Source of the DNA: Flavobacterium ginsengisoli
Lineage (GTDB): Bacteria; Bacteroidota; Bacteroidia; Flavobacteriales; Flavobacteriaceae
NCBI RefSeq assembly: GCF_029625315.1
Contig: NZ_CP121110.1
Span: 3,357,001 to 3,421,000, forward strand
Length of the DNA stretch: 64,000 bases
Direction: 5' to 3'
Shown here: in pieces, positions 32,739 to 41,807 of the stretch
Numbering within the stretch: position 1 is the stretch's first letter
How the letters are laid out: every line of letters starts with the position of its first letter
Translations under genes and position numbers: made by a program
The notes under the pieces: model-generated
Databases searched by the model: none
Told to the model about the DNA's origin: nothing
Seen by the model: only the letters and a program-made list of their open reading frames with translations

Positions 32739-32812
32739 TCCTCCTTAGCTCAGTTGGTTAGAGCATCTGACTGTTAATCAGAGGGTCCTTGGTTCGAGCC
32801 CAAGAGGGGGAG
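32739..32812 (+). tRNA. tRNA-Asn (GTT), copy 2
   Basis: Sequence identical to copy 1, 39 bases further on. The same promoter may drive both. The second copy is followed directly by a terminator and by the remnant of an integrase-type gene. Confidence 0.95.
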
Positions 32813-32821
32813 CTTTAATAG

Positions 32822-32855
32822 ACAAGCCATTCGAAAGAGTGGCTTGTTTTTTTTA
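32822..32855 (+). terminator. Terminator of the tRNA-Asn pair
   Basis: ACAAGCCA and TGGCTTGT enclose a 10-base loop and are followed by a run of T, 9 bases after the second tRNA. Confidence 0.85.
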
Positions 32856-33745
32856 ACGCCTTCTAAGGCATTGTTATTGTTGAATATTAACTCTAGAAAA
32901 GCATTTTCTTTTACGGTTCGATAAGTTTTATCATCAAATATCAATTTCTCAGGAAATATCGAACCAATAATCATTTTTTTTAATCTTAGAATCACTCATT
33001 TCATAGTATATACCAACTCCATTTAAAAATGAAATTCCAAATTTCAAATAGGCAGTAAATTCTTTATCAGCTATTTTTAAACTTTCTCTTTCATCTTTCA
33101 TCTCATTTATTGCAACTTCATAGTGTTTAATTATGGTCAGAATTCTTGCAATTGGCACTTCAGTCTCTCCAATTGAATCTTCGAGTTTTATAATTTTAAT
33201 CTCTAGTGTTTGAATTTCTAAATAAATTTTTCGAATTCTGTTATCTCGAATTTTTGAATTTTCCGAAAACTTACTTTCAAGAATTCTTAAATATAAATTG
33301 TAGACCTCATCTTTTATTTCGAACTTTTTAAGGAAAGTAAAAAAGAACCATGTAACTCTTCTGCTCTCTAACTTCCATTACATCTATTCCGACAATGATA
33401 ATAATAAAATTTACCCCCATTTCCCTTAGATGGAGCTCCTGTAAACTTTTTGTCACATTTAGAACACAAAAGTTGTTGACGCAAAGGCAACATTTCATCA
33501 TTTAAATTTGTAATGAGAGACTTTCTTTTTTTATCAGACAAAATTGATGCAACTTTTTCAAATATTTCTTCAGAAACTATCCTAGAATGTAAGCCATCTA
33601 CAATTTCCAACAGCTCTTTTTTCCATTCTGGAACAACTATTCTCCCGACATATAAAAAGTTTCTCAACATATTCATAAAGCCTTGCTTAGAAGTTTTAAG
33701 CCCTTTTTTCGCGTCATAGTCCTGATTCCATTTACTTTTTTAGTT
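32850..33745 (-). pseudogene. Decayed serine recombinase (N-terminal catalytic domain missing)
   Basis: Remnant of a large serine site-specific recombinase. Visible pieces in order on the minus strand are FMNMLRNFLYVGRIVVPEWKK (recombinase domain), LRQQLLCSKCDKKFTG...YYYHCRNRC (zinc ribbon), a coiled-coil stretch (FEIKDEVYNLYLRILESKF ... EMKDERESLKI) and the family C-terminus SIFPEKLIFDDKTYRT. The resolvase domain with the catalytic Ser is absent: the frame begins after a stop at about 33740. Further shifts occur near 33370 and 32975. Its place at the 3' side of tRNA-Asn suggests a former integrative element. Confidence 0.75.
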
Positions 33746-34550
33746 CGGTAGATTTTATTAAAATAGTTCTACCATCTCTTACTTTAATTTCAATATCCTG
33801 AAAAGCACTTTTATTTATAATATCAACAACTTTCGTATTAACATTCAATTTCATTGAACTTTCAATTAAATAAATTTCATCATCAGTTCGCAGATAGTAA
33901 AGCAATTCAAGCTCTTTATGTGTTAGAGTAGTTACCTAGTCGCCATTTGAAAAATCTGTGAAACCATTTTTTGGAAACTCTGTTTGCGATATGTCAAGTA
34001 AATTAACAGAGATACGAGTAAGTAAGATGAACTTATCGCTTAGATAATTTAAATACTGCGATTTGGACATTAAATTTATTGTACCGTCATTATAAATAAG
34101 GAGTATGCATGGTTCAACCATCAATGAGTAAACAATCGCATATTTTATTGGGGAAAAATTGGAGGCGTCAATTTTGTTTTCAAATAAAAAATCTCGAACA
34201 CTTTTAATTTTTTCTAATCCAGCGTGTTGGACAGTTATATAAAATTTATCAGATGCATCAGCGACTACTTTATCATAGCCAGGATAGTCGAAATGATTGA
34301 AAATTAAATTAATGTGGCCCTGATTGATGGCATTTATGCTATCTCTCTTTTTTTGAAGATTTCTTATACTTTTTCGCTTCCATACTTTCGAGTCAGCTCA
34401 GCAGGAGGCATGCCAGGTATATTTCTGATCTTCATCATAAATCTGATCAATTTTCCCTATTACAAGATTTCTCTCGTCCATTGTCATTTCACCTGTTTTA
34501 CAGCCATAATACCCTAAAAATATAAGTGCAATTAAGATAGTTTTTTTAAT
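33732..34550 (-). pseudogene. Decayed lipoprotein gene
   Basis: A degenerate gene of about 270 codons. It begins with what should be a lipoprotein signal (KKTILIALIFLGYYGCKTGE), but the start codon is ATT rather than ATG. Two frame changes follow near 34400 and 34370 (around IYDEDQKY and MPPAELTRKYGSEK). A long open part reads INLIFNHFDYPGYDK ... TEFPKNGFTDFSNGD. A TAG at about 33936 is in frame with the rest (VTTLTHKELELLYYL ... STELKK). I do not recognise the family. The damage goes beyond simple homopolymer errors, so it is probably a true pseudogene. Confidence 0.55.
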
Positions 34551-34632
34551 ATCCTTTAGAAAAATTTTATTCTAATAAAACGAATTCTACGGCAGAAAAC
34601 TGGCATATTTTTAAGGGCTTTATCAAACACTA

Positions 34633-36829
34633 TTAATTGCCCAATTCTAATTGATTTCGAACTAAATTAAAATAATTTGATCTAATATCAACCAGCTCTT
34701 TATGATTTCCCTGTTCAACAATACTCCCGTTTTTCAAGACCACAATATTATCTGCCTTTTTTACAGTTGAAAGACGATGGGCAATTATCAGAACCGTTTT
34801 GCCTTTAAAAAACTCATGCAAGCGTTCGTGTATGATTTTTTCATTTTCGGAATCAAGAGCAGAAGTTGCTTCATCTAAAAAAATATAATGGGGATCCTTG
34901 TATACCGCTCTGGCGATTAAAATCCTCTGCTTCTGCCCGCCGGAAATATCATTCCCAGAAGCCCCTATTTTTGTTTTATACCCGAGTGGAAGAGACAAAA
35001 TAAAGTCCTCAATATTTGCAATGCTGACCGCTCTCTTTAATCGCTCTTCATCAATAAGTCTATCACTTGTCGCAATATTTCTCTCTATGGTATCTGAAAA
35101 AATAAAACCGTCCTGCATAACTACGCCGCAGTTTTCTCTCAAATTTTTTGGGGAGATTATATTTATATTTTTATTGTTAAACAATAATTCGCCATCACTT
35201 GGCAAATAAAATTTTAATAATAGTTTCATCAGTGTAGTTTTCCCGCTGCCGCTGGCGCCTACTATAGCAGTAATTTTCCCCTCAGGAATTTTAAAATTAA
35301 TATTTTTCAGTGCATAAGCTGATTTTGGTCCGTCATACTGAAAACTTACATTTTTGAATGTTATGCCTGTTGGCATAGTATTTCTGTCAAATAGTTTTTC
35401 GTGAATAGTGGGATCTTCTTCAATAATATGATTTTGAACTTCGTTTAATCTCTCAAAACTTAATTTTGCATCCTGAAGTGAGCGAAAAAAATTGACCAAC
35501 TGATTAACTGGAGAATTCATCTGCCCGACAATATAGGTAACACTCAGCAGCTCACCTAAACTCATTTTCCCTTTTACAACTAATGTGGCAGAAAAAAAAG
35601 TTACCAGAATATTTTTCAATTGATTAATAAATTCGAAACCAGAAATTTGCAGCTGGTCAATCTTTAAAATACGAATATTTATATTAAAAAGTTTCTGCTG
35701 TATTTTTTCCCACTCATCACGCTTGAAATCTTCAAATTTGTTAAGTTTCATTTCTGCCGCACCGCTTACAATCTCATAGATTGATTCCTGGTTCTCGCTT
35801 CGGTGCTGAAACTTGAAATAATCTAAAATCTGTCTTTTTTTAAGCCAATAAACTGACCATATGATAGATATTACAGTAAGAATTAGATAAACAACAAGAA
35901 TCCAAATGTTATAATAAAAAAGAACACCAAAAAACACCGAAAATGTCACCACTGAAAAGAAAGTAATTAGGCTTTGAGAAGTCAAAAAATGCTCAATTCT
36001 CTCATTATCCTGAATCCTCTGGCTGAAATCACCCATCATTTTTGAATCAAAAAATTTAACCGGAAGCTGCATCAGTTTTCTTAAAAACTCAGAGACAATG
36101 GTTATGCTTAGTTTAGATCCCACAATTAGCATCACCCGGTTTCTAATAATTTCAAAAAACAAGGTGCCCAAAAAAACAGATAACTGGCCAATCAGTATTA
36201 GCATTATAAGATCTATCCTTTTTGCACTGATTCCTTCATCTATCAAGCTTTGGGTTAGAAAAGGCAAAACTAATGTCAGACAGTCTGCCAAAAAAAAGCA
36301 TCAGGACCATCAATGCCAGCTGTTTTTTATAGGGCTTTAAATAATTTATCAAATAGCTGGCAGACAGCCTAATTTCTTCTGGTTCCTTATAATCGTAAAA
36401 CTTATCTGTTGGCTGTAAATATAAGACTATACCTGAGTGTCCGTCAGATATCCACGATTTTCTAAATGCGGATTCACTTAAAGTGATGAAGCCATGAGCT
36501 GGATCTGCAAGATGAAAACGATATTTCTTAGAAAAAAAATTTTGTGTTATTTTTTTAAGAATCACAAAATGATTCTGATTCCAATGCAGGATACATGGCA
36601 GGCTGTCTTTCTCTTCAATAAGCCTCTCAAGTGAAAGCAGGCCTGAAAGCGTTTCGAATCCTATTCCTTGTGCCGCTTCCGTGATGCCAAATAAAGACAC
36701 CCCCTCTCTGTTAATATAGGAACGGTCTCTTAAGAACTGCAGAGGGTATTTTTTTTTATAAAAACTGGCGATCATTGACAGGCATGCTGGTCCGCAATCT
36801 GTCTGATCATGCTGGGCAGTAAAAACCAT
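34633..36829 (-). CDS. Peptidase-containing ABC transporter (C39 bacteriocin exporter, frameshifted)
   Basis: About 730 residues. The N-terminal C39 peptidase has catalytic Cys12 (QTDCGPACL), His87 (NQNHFVIL) and Asp109 (LADPAHG). It would cleave leaders after a double glycine. Six membrane helices follow, then the ATPase: Walker A GASGSGKTTLMK, signature ISGGQKQRI, Walker B HYIFLDEATSALD and switch His in IAHRLST. The frame breaks at the A8 run near 36290-36297 (T7 expected on the coding strand), splitting the first helix region. It follows the radical SAM gene after 14 bases. No HlyD-type adaptor is nearby. Probably exports the Cys-rich peptides and possibly the lanthipeptide. Confidence 0.9.
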
Positions 36830-36843
36830 AAAGAAATATTGTT

Positions 36844-38139
36844 TTAAGAAATGGCATATAAAAATTTGTCTTTAATAATTTCCAACTTTTTGTTTTCATC
36901 AAAATTATTTACGCAATAATCTACCCCTTTATGTTCGATAGCCTGCTGAGAACATCCCCCGTTACATATTGGAAGTATACTGCAGTCTAGACAGGGCGGG
37001 TTTTTAAATTTAGAATTCATTCTATCCTCAAACTTATCATTCCATTCAATAATACCTTTCTCGTTCAGTTGCCCCTCTTTAGATTTTGACTCAAAATCTC
37101 TCGCAGTACACTTGAAAACTTCTCCATTATAATTTAAAGTTGCATGATTATTTTTGTCAGCATAACATGAATTTCGCACAGTATCTAAATTCATTCCTTT
37201 ATAAAGGGCATTGAATCCTTTTTCCCGAAACAGATCCACAATGCCCTGAACATCTGCATGAATATCCTTTTTCTCCTGCCAGACCTCATGAAATGAAAAA
37301 TTTAGAAACTTCTTATCTGTATCTATCAGATTAATAAAATCATCAATAATCTGTGGTAGCGTTTCGATAGTTTCCTCAGAAATATTTAATCTTACACTTA
37401 CCGTAAAAGCATTTTTTATAGCTAAAATAATGTTTGCCACTATTTCATCGTACGACCCTTTTTCTTTCGAAACATATCGCACTTTATTATGTCTCTCCCT
37501 GTGTCCGTCTAAAGTGATCTGGAAATAATTCACGCCATAAGCTCTGCATGAATCAAGCATTTTTTGGCTAATTAACAAACCATTAGTGGTGAAACCTGAA
37601 GTAAAGCCAATTTTCCTTTCCTGCATTTTTGGATAAATCTCTTCAAGAAGTGGCAAAACTGTTTTATCAAAATAAAGCAAAGGCTCTCCACCAAACCAGC
37701 TTAGATGGAAATATTCTAAATTTTTCTTTTCAGCCAATAAATTATCAACAAATTTTATCACTGATAAAATCGTTTCCTGAGACATTTTAGATGCTTTTAT
37801 ATGGGTTTCGTAGCAGTACCAGCATTTAAAATTGCAATTCATGGTTGGATTGACAGTCAGCTGATAAAAAGATTCATTTTCCCTGTCGATCTGCCGAACC
37901 AGATTTTTTACATTTTCAATTTCGTCGGTTTCGTTTTCTACTAAAAACCCTTTTTCAATTAGATGAGTATGGAAATCCGGATGGATATTAAATAGCTCCT
38001 CAAAATCGTCCTCTCTTCTTGAAGCTTGAAACAATTCAAAAAGTTCTGGATCCAAAAGAACAAATTCATTTGAAAATGCATTATATCCGATTTTTTTATC
38101 CTCATAATTAAAAAAATTATTGAATTTGCTGTACTTCAT
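36844..38139 (-). CDS. Radical SAM/SPASM peptide maturase
   Basis: 431 residues. The radical SAM cluster motif is CNFKCWYC (Cys102, 106, 109), followed by the GGEPLL motif in SWFGGEPLLYF. The C-terminal SPASM domain has a full Cys set: NSCYAD, FKCTARDF, PPCLDCSILPICNGGC and VDYC, able to hold two auxiliary 4Fe-4S clusters. The first 80 residues (LLDPELFELFQ ... LIEKGFLVENETDE) look like a leader-binding domain. It lies between three Cys-rich precursor genes and the exporter. Family members form Cys thioether bonds (sactipeptides, ranthipeptides) or C-C bonds. The exact chemistry is not known. Confidence 0.92.
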   Translation of the reverse strand: MKYSKFNNFFNYEDKKIGYNAFSNEFVLLDPELFELFQASRREDDFEELFNIHPDFHTHLIEKGFLVENETDEIENVKNLVRQIDRENESFYQLTVNPTMNCNFKCWYCYETHIKASKMSQETILSVIKFVDNLLAEKKNLEYFHLSWFGGEPLLYFDKTVLPLLEEIYPKMQERKIGFTSGFTTNGLLISQKMLDSCRAYGVNYFQITLDGHRERHNKVRYVSKEKGSYDEIVANIILAIKNAFTVSVRLNISEETIETLPQIIDDFINLIDTDKKFLNFSFHEVWQEKKDIHADVQGIVDLFREKGFNALYKGMNLDTVRNSCYADKNNHATLNYNGEVFKCTARDFESKSKEGQLNEKGIIEWNDKFEDRMNSKFKNPPCLDCSILPICNGGCSQQAIEHKGVDYCVNNFDENKKLEIIKDKFLYAIS

Positions 38140-38161
38140 AATGATAATTTTTATTTAATTA

Positions 38162-38193
38162 TTGGCATAGAGACAATAAAATCTCTATGCCAA
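38162..38193. promoter_or_regulatory. 12-bp hairpin between precursor peptide and radical SAM genes
   Basis: TTGGCATAGAGA and TCTCTATGCCAA form a perfect stem around an 8-base AT loop. It lies in the 94-base gap after the first precursor gene. The downstream T tract is weak, so it is more likely an attenuator or RNA-stabilising element that keeps precursor mRNA above maturase mRNA than a full terminator. Confidence 0.6.
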
Positions 38194-38233
38194 CATAATT
38201 ATTAAAATCTTATAGATTGTATAAGAGCTTGAT

Positions 38234-38440
38234 TTAACTGCATGAAGAAGTATTTGTACACTCAACGTTTCCGCCTCCGCATGTTCCATTGGTGCAATAA
38301 TCATTTACCCCTGGCGCCTGCTTTCCTCCACGAATTTTAGCCATTTGAGATTCGTCCAATGATGCAAATCCTCCGCTTAAGACACTTTTCGAATTGATTT
38401 TTAATGTCTTTAGATTCTCAATTTTTATAATTGACTTCAT
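38234..38440 (-). CDS. Cys-rich RiPP precursor peptide 1
   Basis: 68 residues. The leader ends SGGFASLDESQMAKIRGGK, a conserved block shared with the other two precursors. The double Gly is the expected C39 cleavage site. The core of about 28 residues has four Cys in the pattern C-x4-C-x6-C-x5-C with many Thr, Asn and Gly (YCTNGTCGGG). It sits immediately upstream of the radical SAM gene and is the likely substrate. Confidence 0.85.
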   Translation of the reverse strand: MKSIIKIENLKTLKINSKSVLSGGFASLDESQMAKIRGGKQAPGVNDYCTNGTCGGGNVECTNTSSCS

Positions 38441-38497
38441 AGATTTAGATTTTATTAAAATTAATTTTACAGTAATTTTTTTTTCGTTTTATAGCTA

Positions 38498-38704
38498 TCA
38501 GCATACTCCGTTTGAGCATACTCCATTAGATTCGCCAGCACATGATGCGTTTGAGCATGCACTGTTCGTACAATCTGGAGGCATCTTACCGCCCTTTATT
38601 TTGTACAGTTGAGAATCAGTCAATGAAGCGAATCCTCCTGAAAGTCCGCCATTTTTATCCTGTTTTAAGGCAGGCAGTTTCCCTGCATTTTTATTTGTTT
38701 TCAT
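38498..38704 (-). CDS. Cys-rich RiPP precursor peptide 2
   Basis: 68 residues. The leader block is SGGFASLTDSQLYKIKGGK. The core begins MPPDCTNSAC and has five Cys in the pattern C-x4-C-x4-C-x7-C-x4-C, so one Cys more than the other two peptides. Ser-Asn-x-x and Thr-Asn-x-x spacers repeat between the Cys. 57 bases separate it from precursor 1. Confidence 0.85.
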   Translation of the reverse strand: MKTNKNAGKLPALKQDKNGGLSGGFASLTDSQLYKIKGGKMPPDCTNSACSNASCAGESNGVCSNGVC

Positions 38705-38791
38705 AAAAATTATTAATGAATTAAAACTCCATATCTTTTAAGTCTTCAGAATTTTTTTCGGACTTTTCATCTATAAATTTTTTCGTTTTTA

Positions 38792-38986
38792 TTAACAGCT
38801 TGCATTGGTGCATGCTCCATTATCTCCATTGCAGTTTCCTTTATTATCGCAAACAACATTGCTTTCAGGCGCTTGCTTACCGCCTCGTATTTTATTCATC
38901 TGGCTAACATCCAAAGATGCAAAACCGCCCACTAATAATCCATTTTCTGTTTTAAGTCCTGGAATTTTTTTTAATCTTTTCTTCAT
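38792..38986 (-). CDS. Cys-rich RiPP precursor peptide 3
   Basis: 64 residues. The leader block is VGGFASLDVSQMNKIRGGK. The core begins QAPESNVVCDNKGNC and has four Cys in the pattern C-x5-C-x6-C-x4-C. The core start resembles precursor 1 (QAP). It is the first precursor of the leftward run, about 210 bases after the outer-membrane receptor gene, and probably has its own promoter in that gap. Confidence 0.83.
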   Translation of the reverse strand: MKKRLKKIPGLKTENGLLVGGFASLDVSQMNKIRGGKQAPESNVVCDNKGNCNGDNGACTNASC

Positions 38987-39197
38987 TTTACATAGTTTTT
39001 AAATTATTTATATAATCAGCATTTAACCCAGCTGCTCAGGCATAATTCATTATAAAAACTTCATAATTGCAAAACTGATATCCCTAAATTTGAGATGCAG
39101 ATAACTATCTCCGTATTTTTAATCAAAAAAATGCGGAAGCAATACAGCGTATCTTTTTTATAAAAAAGTCTATGTCAAGCTTAAAACATCAGCAGAA

Positions 39198-41573
39198 TCA
39201 GTTTGCCCTGTTTGATTCAGTCTCATTTCCTCTTTTCTTTTCACGCACATTAATTTTGCTGTTGCCAAACTTGTAGAGTACGGAAAATCTCATGAACTGG
39301 CTATCAGCGTAATTATTTGACTGCGATTTTACTCCATTGGAATAACTGTAGGCTCTGTATTTGTTATCGCGCAACAAATCATAAAAATTTAAGGCAAACT
39401 GTAAATTCTTGTTAAGCAGAAAGTACTTGGCGCCTGCATTTATATTAAATGTTTCTCCCATATGGGAAATATTAATAATTTGGGGGGATCTGTATGCTAA
39501 ATCCAGGCTTGCAAAAAAAGTTTTAGATTTATTTAAAATAAAAGTATTATTTGAGTTAAAATAATAACTGGCCATTTCAACAATCTGATTATCCAGCACT
39601 GCGTTCGCAATGGTTTTTTTATAAAAAAGATTGGCATAATTGTAGGATTCCAGCCATTGTCCTTTTTTAAGAGTATAACTTGCATCGAATGAGATACTGT
39701 ACACATCGCAAAAATTAAGATAAGTGAATTTTGAAACATTTGTGATTGGATCTAGAAGCTGTACCTGACTTTTGCCATTTTCTAAATAACCAAAAGAGAG
39801 CGAGGTTGTCAGATTATCGTTATAGGTATGGGAAAGCTCAATGTTATTATTAAATTCAGGCTGTATAAAAGGATTTCCCTCTATATAACTATAATCATTT
39901 ATATAGGTTCTAAATGGATTAGTCATATAATAACTTGGTCTTCCAACCCTTCTGGAATAGTTTAATGCCAGCTGATTTTTGTCATTCACATTATAGGAAG
40001 CATAAGCAGTGGGGAATAATTTGATATACTTGCTTTTATTTGTTTCATTCAATGTTTTTGAAAATCCTTTCGTCTGTGTGCTTTCTGCTCGTAATCCAAT
40101 TTGAAATTCCCACTTATCCATTTTACTTTCTGTACTGAAATATACTGCTTGGGTATTTTCTGTGTATTTAAATTCGTTACTCTGTTTGGTATCTAATACT
40201 GATTCGCCTGTTGATATATCATAATAATTAAAAAAATTATTTGTATCAATAAATGAAACTTTGCCTCCAAAATTATACTTCAGCTTCTTATATGGCAATT
40301 CTACATCAATATTAGAAGTTGTAATTTTAACATTTTGATTGCCGTTAGTAAAGGCATTGTAAAATGCAGAATTCCCATTGACAAACGAATTAATATCAAA
40401 TGTTCTGTCTGTATCCTGATCTGCAATTAAATAATCAATATTTCCTGATATAGACTTGCCTAAAGAGTCGAGGACGTTTTTATAATGCACATTATAAGAA
40501 TGAAAAAAATCTTTTCTGTGCTTGAAAGAAGCCGTCTTCGTATAATAATCTGTTAATTCATTTTGATTATCATATATATTAGTCTGATCTATTTCAGTGT
40601 TTGATGGCTTGCTTAATGACCCCAAGTACGATGCTCCCAGTTCATTTTTGCTGTCTAATTTATAATCCATGCCAATTCTGCCCGATAAAAGATTAATATT
40701 TTCCTTTTTATTATTATATTCATCCCATAACTGGTCAGGATAAAAATATTTTCTGTTTTCCCTTATTTTAAAAGCCCCATTTTTATAATTTACATTTGTA
40801 TAAATGCTCAGCCTATCTACTTGGGAATTTATATTACCGCCAATTGTTCCTGCCGCATAAGTTTTCTGCTCATAGGAAGAATTAATATTTGCATTAAAGG
40901 GTTCCTCTTTATTAAGCTTTTTAAGATTTATATTGATAATTCCGCTATTTCCTGCCGCATCATATTTAGCGGGCGGGGCTGTTATTACCTCTACGGATTT
41001 AATATTGTCTGCAGGAATTGAGCTAAGAAAATTAATTAAATCTTCACCAGATAGCCGCACAAGTCTGCCATCAGTCATTACGGTCACAGAATTCTTTCCT
41101 ATTATGTTTATGCCACTGTTTGCTACTTGTAGCCCTGGTGTTACTTTTAACACATCAATAGCATTTCCCCCAGTTGAAGAAAGAGAATTTTCAACATTAA
41201 ATAACAATCTGTCTAATTTCCTGACAAACGTTTTTTTAGACGTTTTAACTAAAACTTCATTCAAATTTTCACCTGCATCTATTTTAATGACCCCAAGATC
41301 AACACTCCCGATTGCTATTACATTTCGATGCCACACAATCTTTCCTCTCTGTTTTATTTTTAGAGAATAATCCCCAGGTTCTGTCTCTATATTAAAATTC
41401 CCAAGATCATTAGTTAACTCATTCTTCAGAACTATAGAATCTTTATTTATAAGCAAAACTTCTGAAAATTTAACAGGAGCATTATTTATATCAGTTACTT
41501 TACCTTGTATTTTATTTTGGGCAATTAAAGAACAACTTAAAAGCAATAGGGTGCCAATTATTATTTTAAACAT
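39198..41573 (-). CDS. Outer-membrane beta-barrel receptor of the RiPP island
   Basis: About 791 residues from the ATG at 41573 (FKIIIGTLLLLSCSLIAQ signal). A carboxypeptidase-like beta-domain (NKIQGKVTDINNAPVKFSEV) comes first. A plug domain follows (GGNAIDVLKVTPGLQVANSG, AKYDAAGNSGIININLKK), then a large barrel of the OMP_b-brl_3 type. There is no obvious TonB box. Such receptors accompany some flavobacterial RiPP clusters. It could export, re-import or confer immunity to the product. It is divergent from the AraC regulator across 234 bases holding the palindromic motif. Confidence 0.85.
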   Translation of the reverse strand: MFKIIIGTLLLLSCSLIAQNKIQGKVTDINNAPVKFSEVLLINKDSIVLKNELTNDLGNFNIETEPGDYSLKIKQRGKIVWHRNVIAIGSVDLGVIKIDAGENLNEVLVKTSKKTFVRKLDRLLFNVENSLSSTGGNAIDVLKVTPGLQVANSGINIIGKNSVTVMTDGRLVRLSGEDLINFLSSIPADNIKSVEVITAPPAKYDAAGNSGIININLKKLNKEEPFNANINSSYEQKTYAAGTIGGNINSQVDRLSIYTNVNYKNGAFKIRENRKYFYPDQLWDEYNNKKENINLLSGRIGMDYKLDSKNELGASYLGSLSKPSNTEIDQTNIYDNQNELTDYYTKTASFKHRKDFFHSYNVHYKNVLDSLGKSISGNIDYLIADQDTDRTFDINSFVNGNSAFYNAFTNGNQNVKITTSNIDVELPYKKLKYNFGGKVSFIDTNNFFNYYDISTGESVLDTKQSNEFKYTENTQAVYFSTESKMDKWEFQIGLRAESTQTKGFSKTLNETNKSKYIKLFPTAYASYNVNDKNQLALNYSRRVGRPSYYMTNPFRTYINDYSYIEGNPFIQPEFNNNIELSHTYNDNLTTSLSFGYLENGKSQVQLLDPITNVSKFTYLNFCDVYSISFDASYTLKKGQWLESYNYANLFYKKTIANAVLDNQIVEMASYYFNSNNTFILNKSKTFFASLDLAYRSPQIINISHMGETFNINAGAKYFLLNKNLQFALNFYDLLRDNKYRAYSYSNGVKSQSNNYADSQFMRFSVLYKFGNSKINVREKKRGNETESNRAN

Positions 41574-41661
41574 TATAAAATCTGCATTAATTATTTTACT
41601 TCTATATTTTCGAATCAAAACTAAAGGAGAATATTAAGTCCTACAAAACATTGTTACCGAC

Positions 41662-41694
41662 ATTCCTGAATTCAGATAAGAAATTCAGGAATTC
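41662..41694. promoter_or_regulatory. Inverted pair of ATTCCTGAATTC motifs
   Basis: ATTCCTGAATTC at 41662-41673 and its reverse form AATTCAGGAATTC at 41682-41694, 8 bases apart. They lie in the divergent spacer between the receptor gene and the AraC-type regulator. A third copy is at 43576-43587 before the lanthipeptide gene. Candidate operator. Confidence 0.55.
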
Positions 41695-41807
41695 GCTCTT
41701 TGCATAACACTATTTAAGAATTCTTCAATAATATTTCTGTAAGATTTTATTTGTTTTTACTAATTGTATTATACTTTTTATAGTATTTTTACCTAAAAAC
41801 AAAAGTC

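Noticed and set aside
32774..32995. Reading frame ending in GSNQGPSD on the minus strand
   Set aside because: Its end is the antisense translation of tRNA-Asn. Only the upstream FPEKLIF part is meaningful, as the tail of the recombinase remnant.
33936..34124. A separate small gene of 62 residues
   Set aside because: The frame continues upstream and downstream of this piece as one longer decayed lipoprotein gene.
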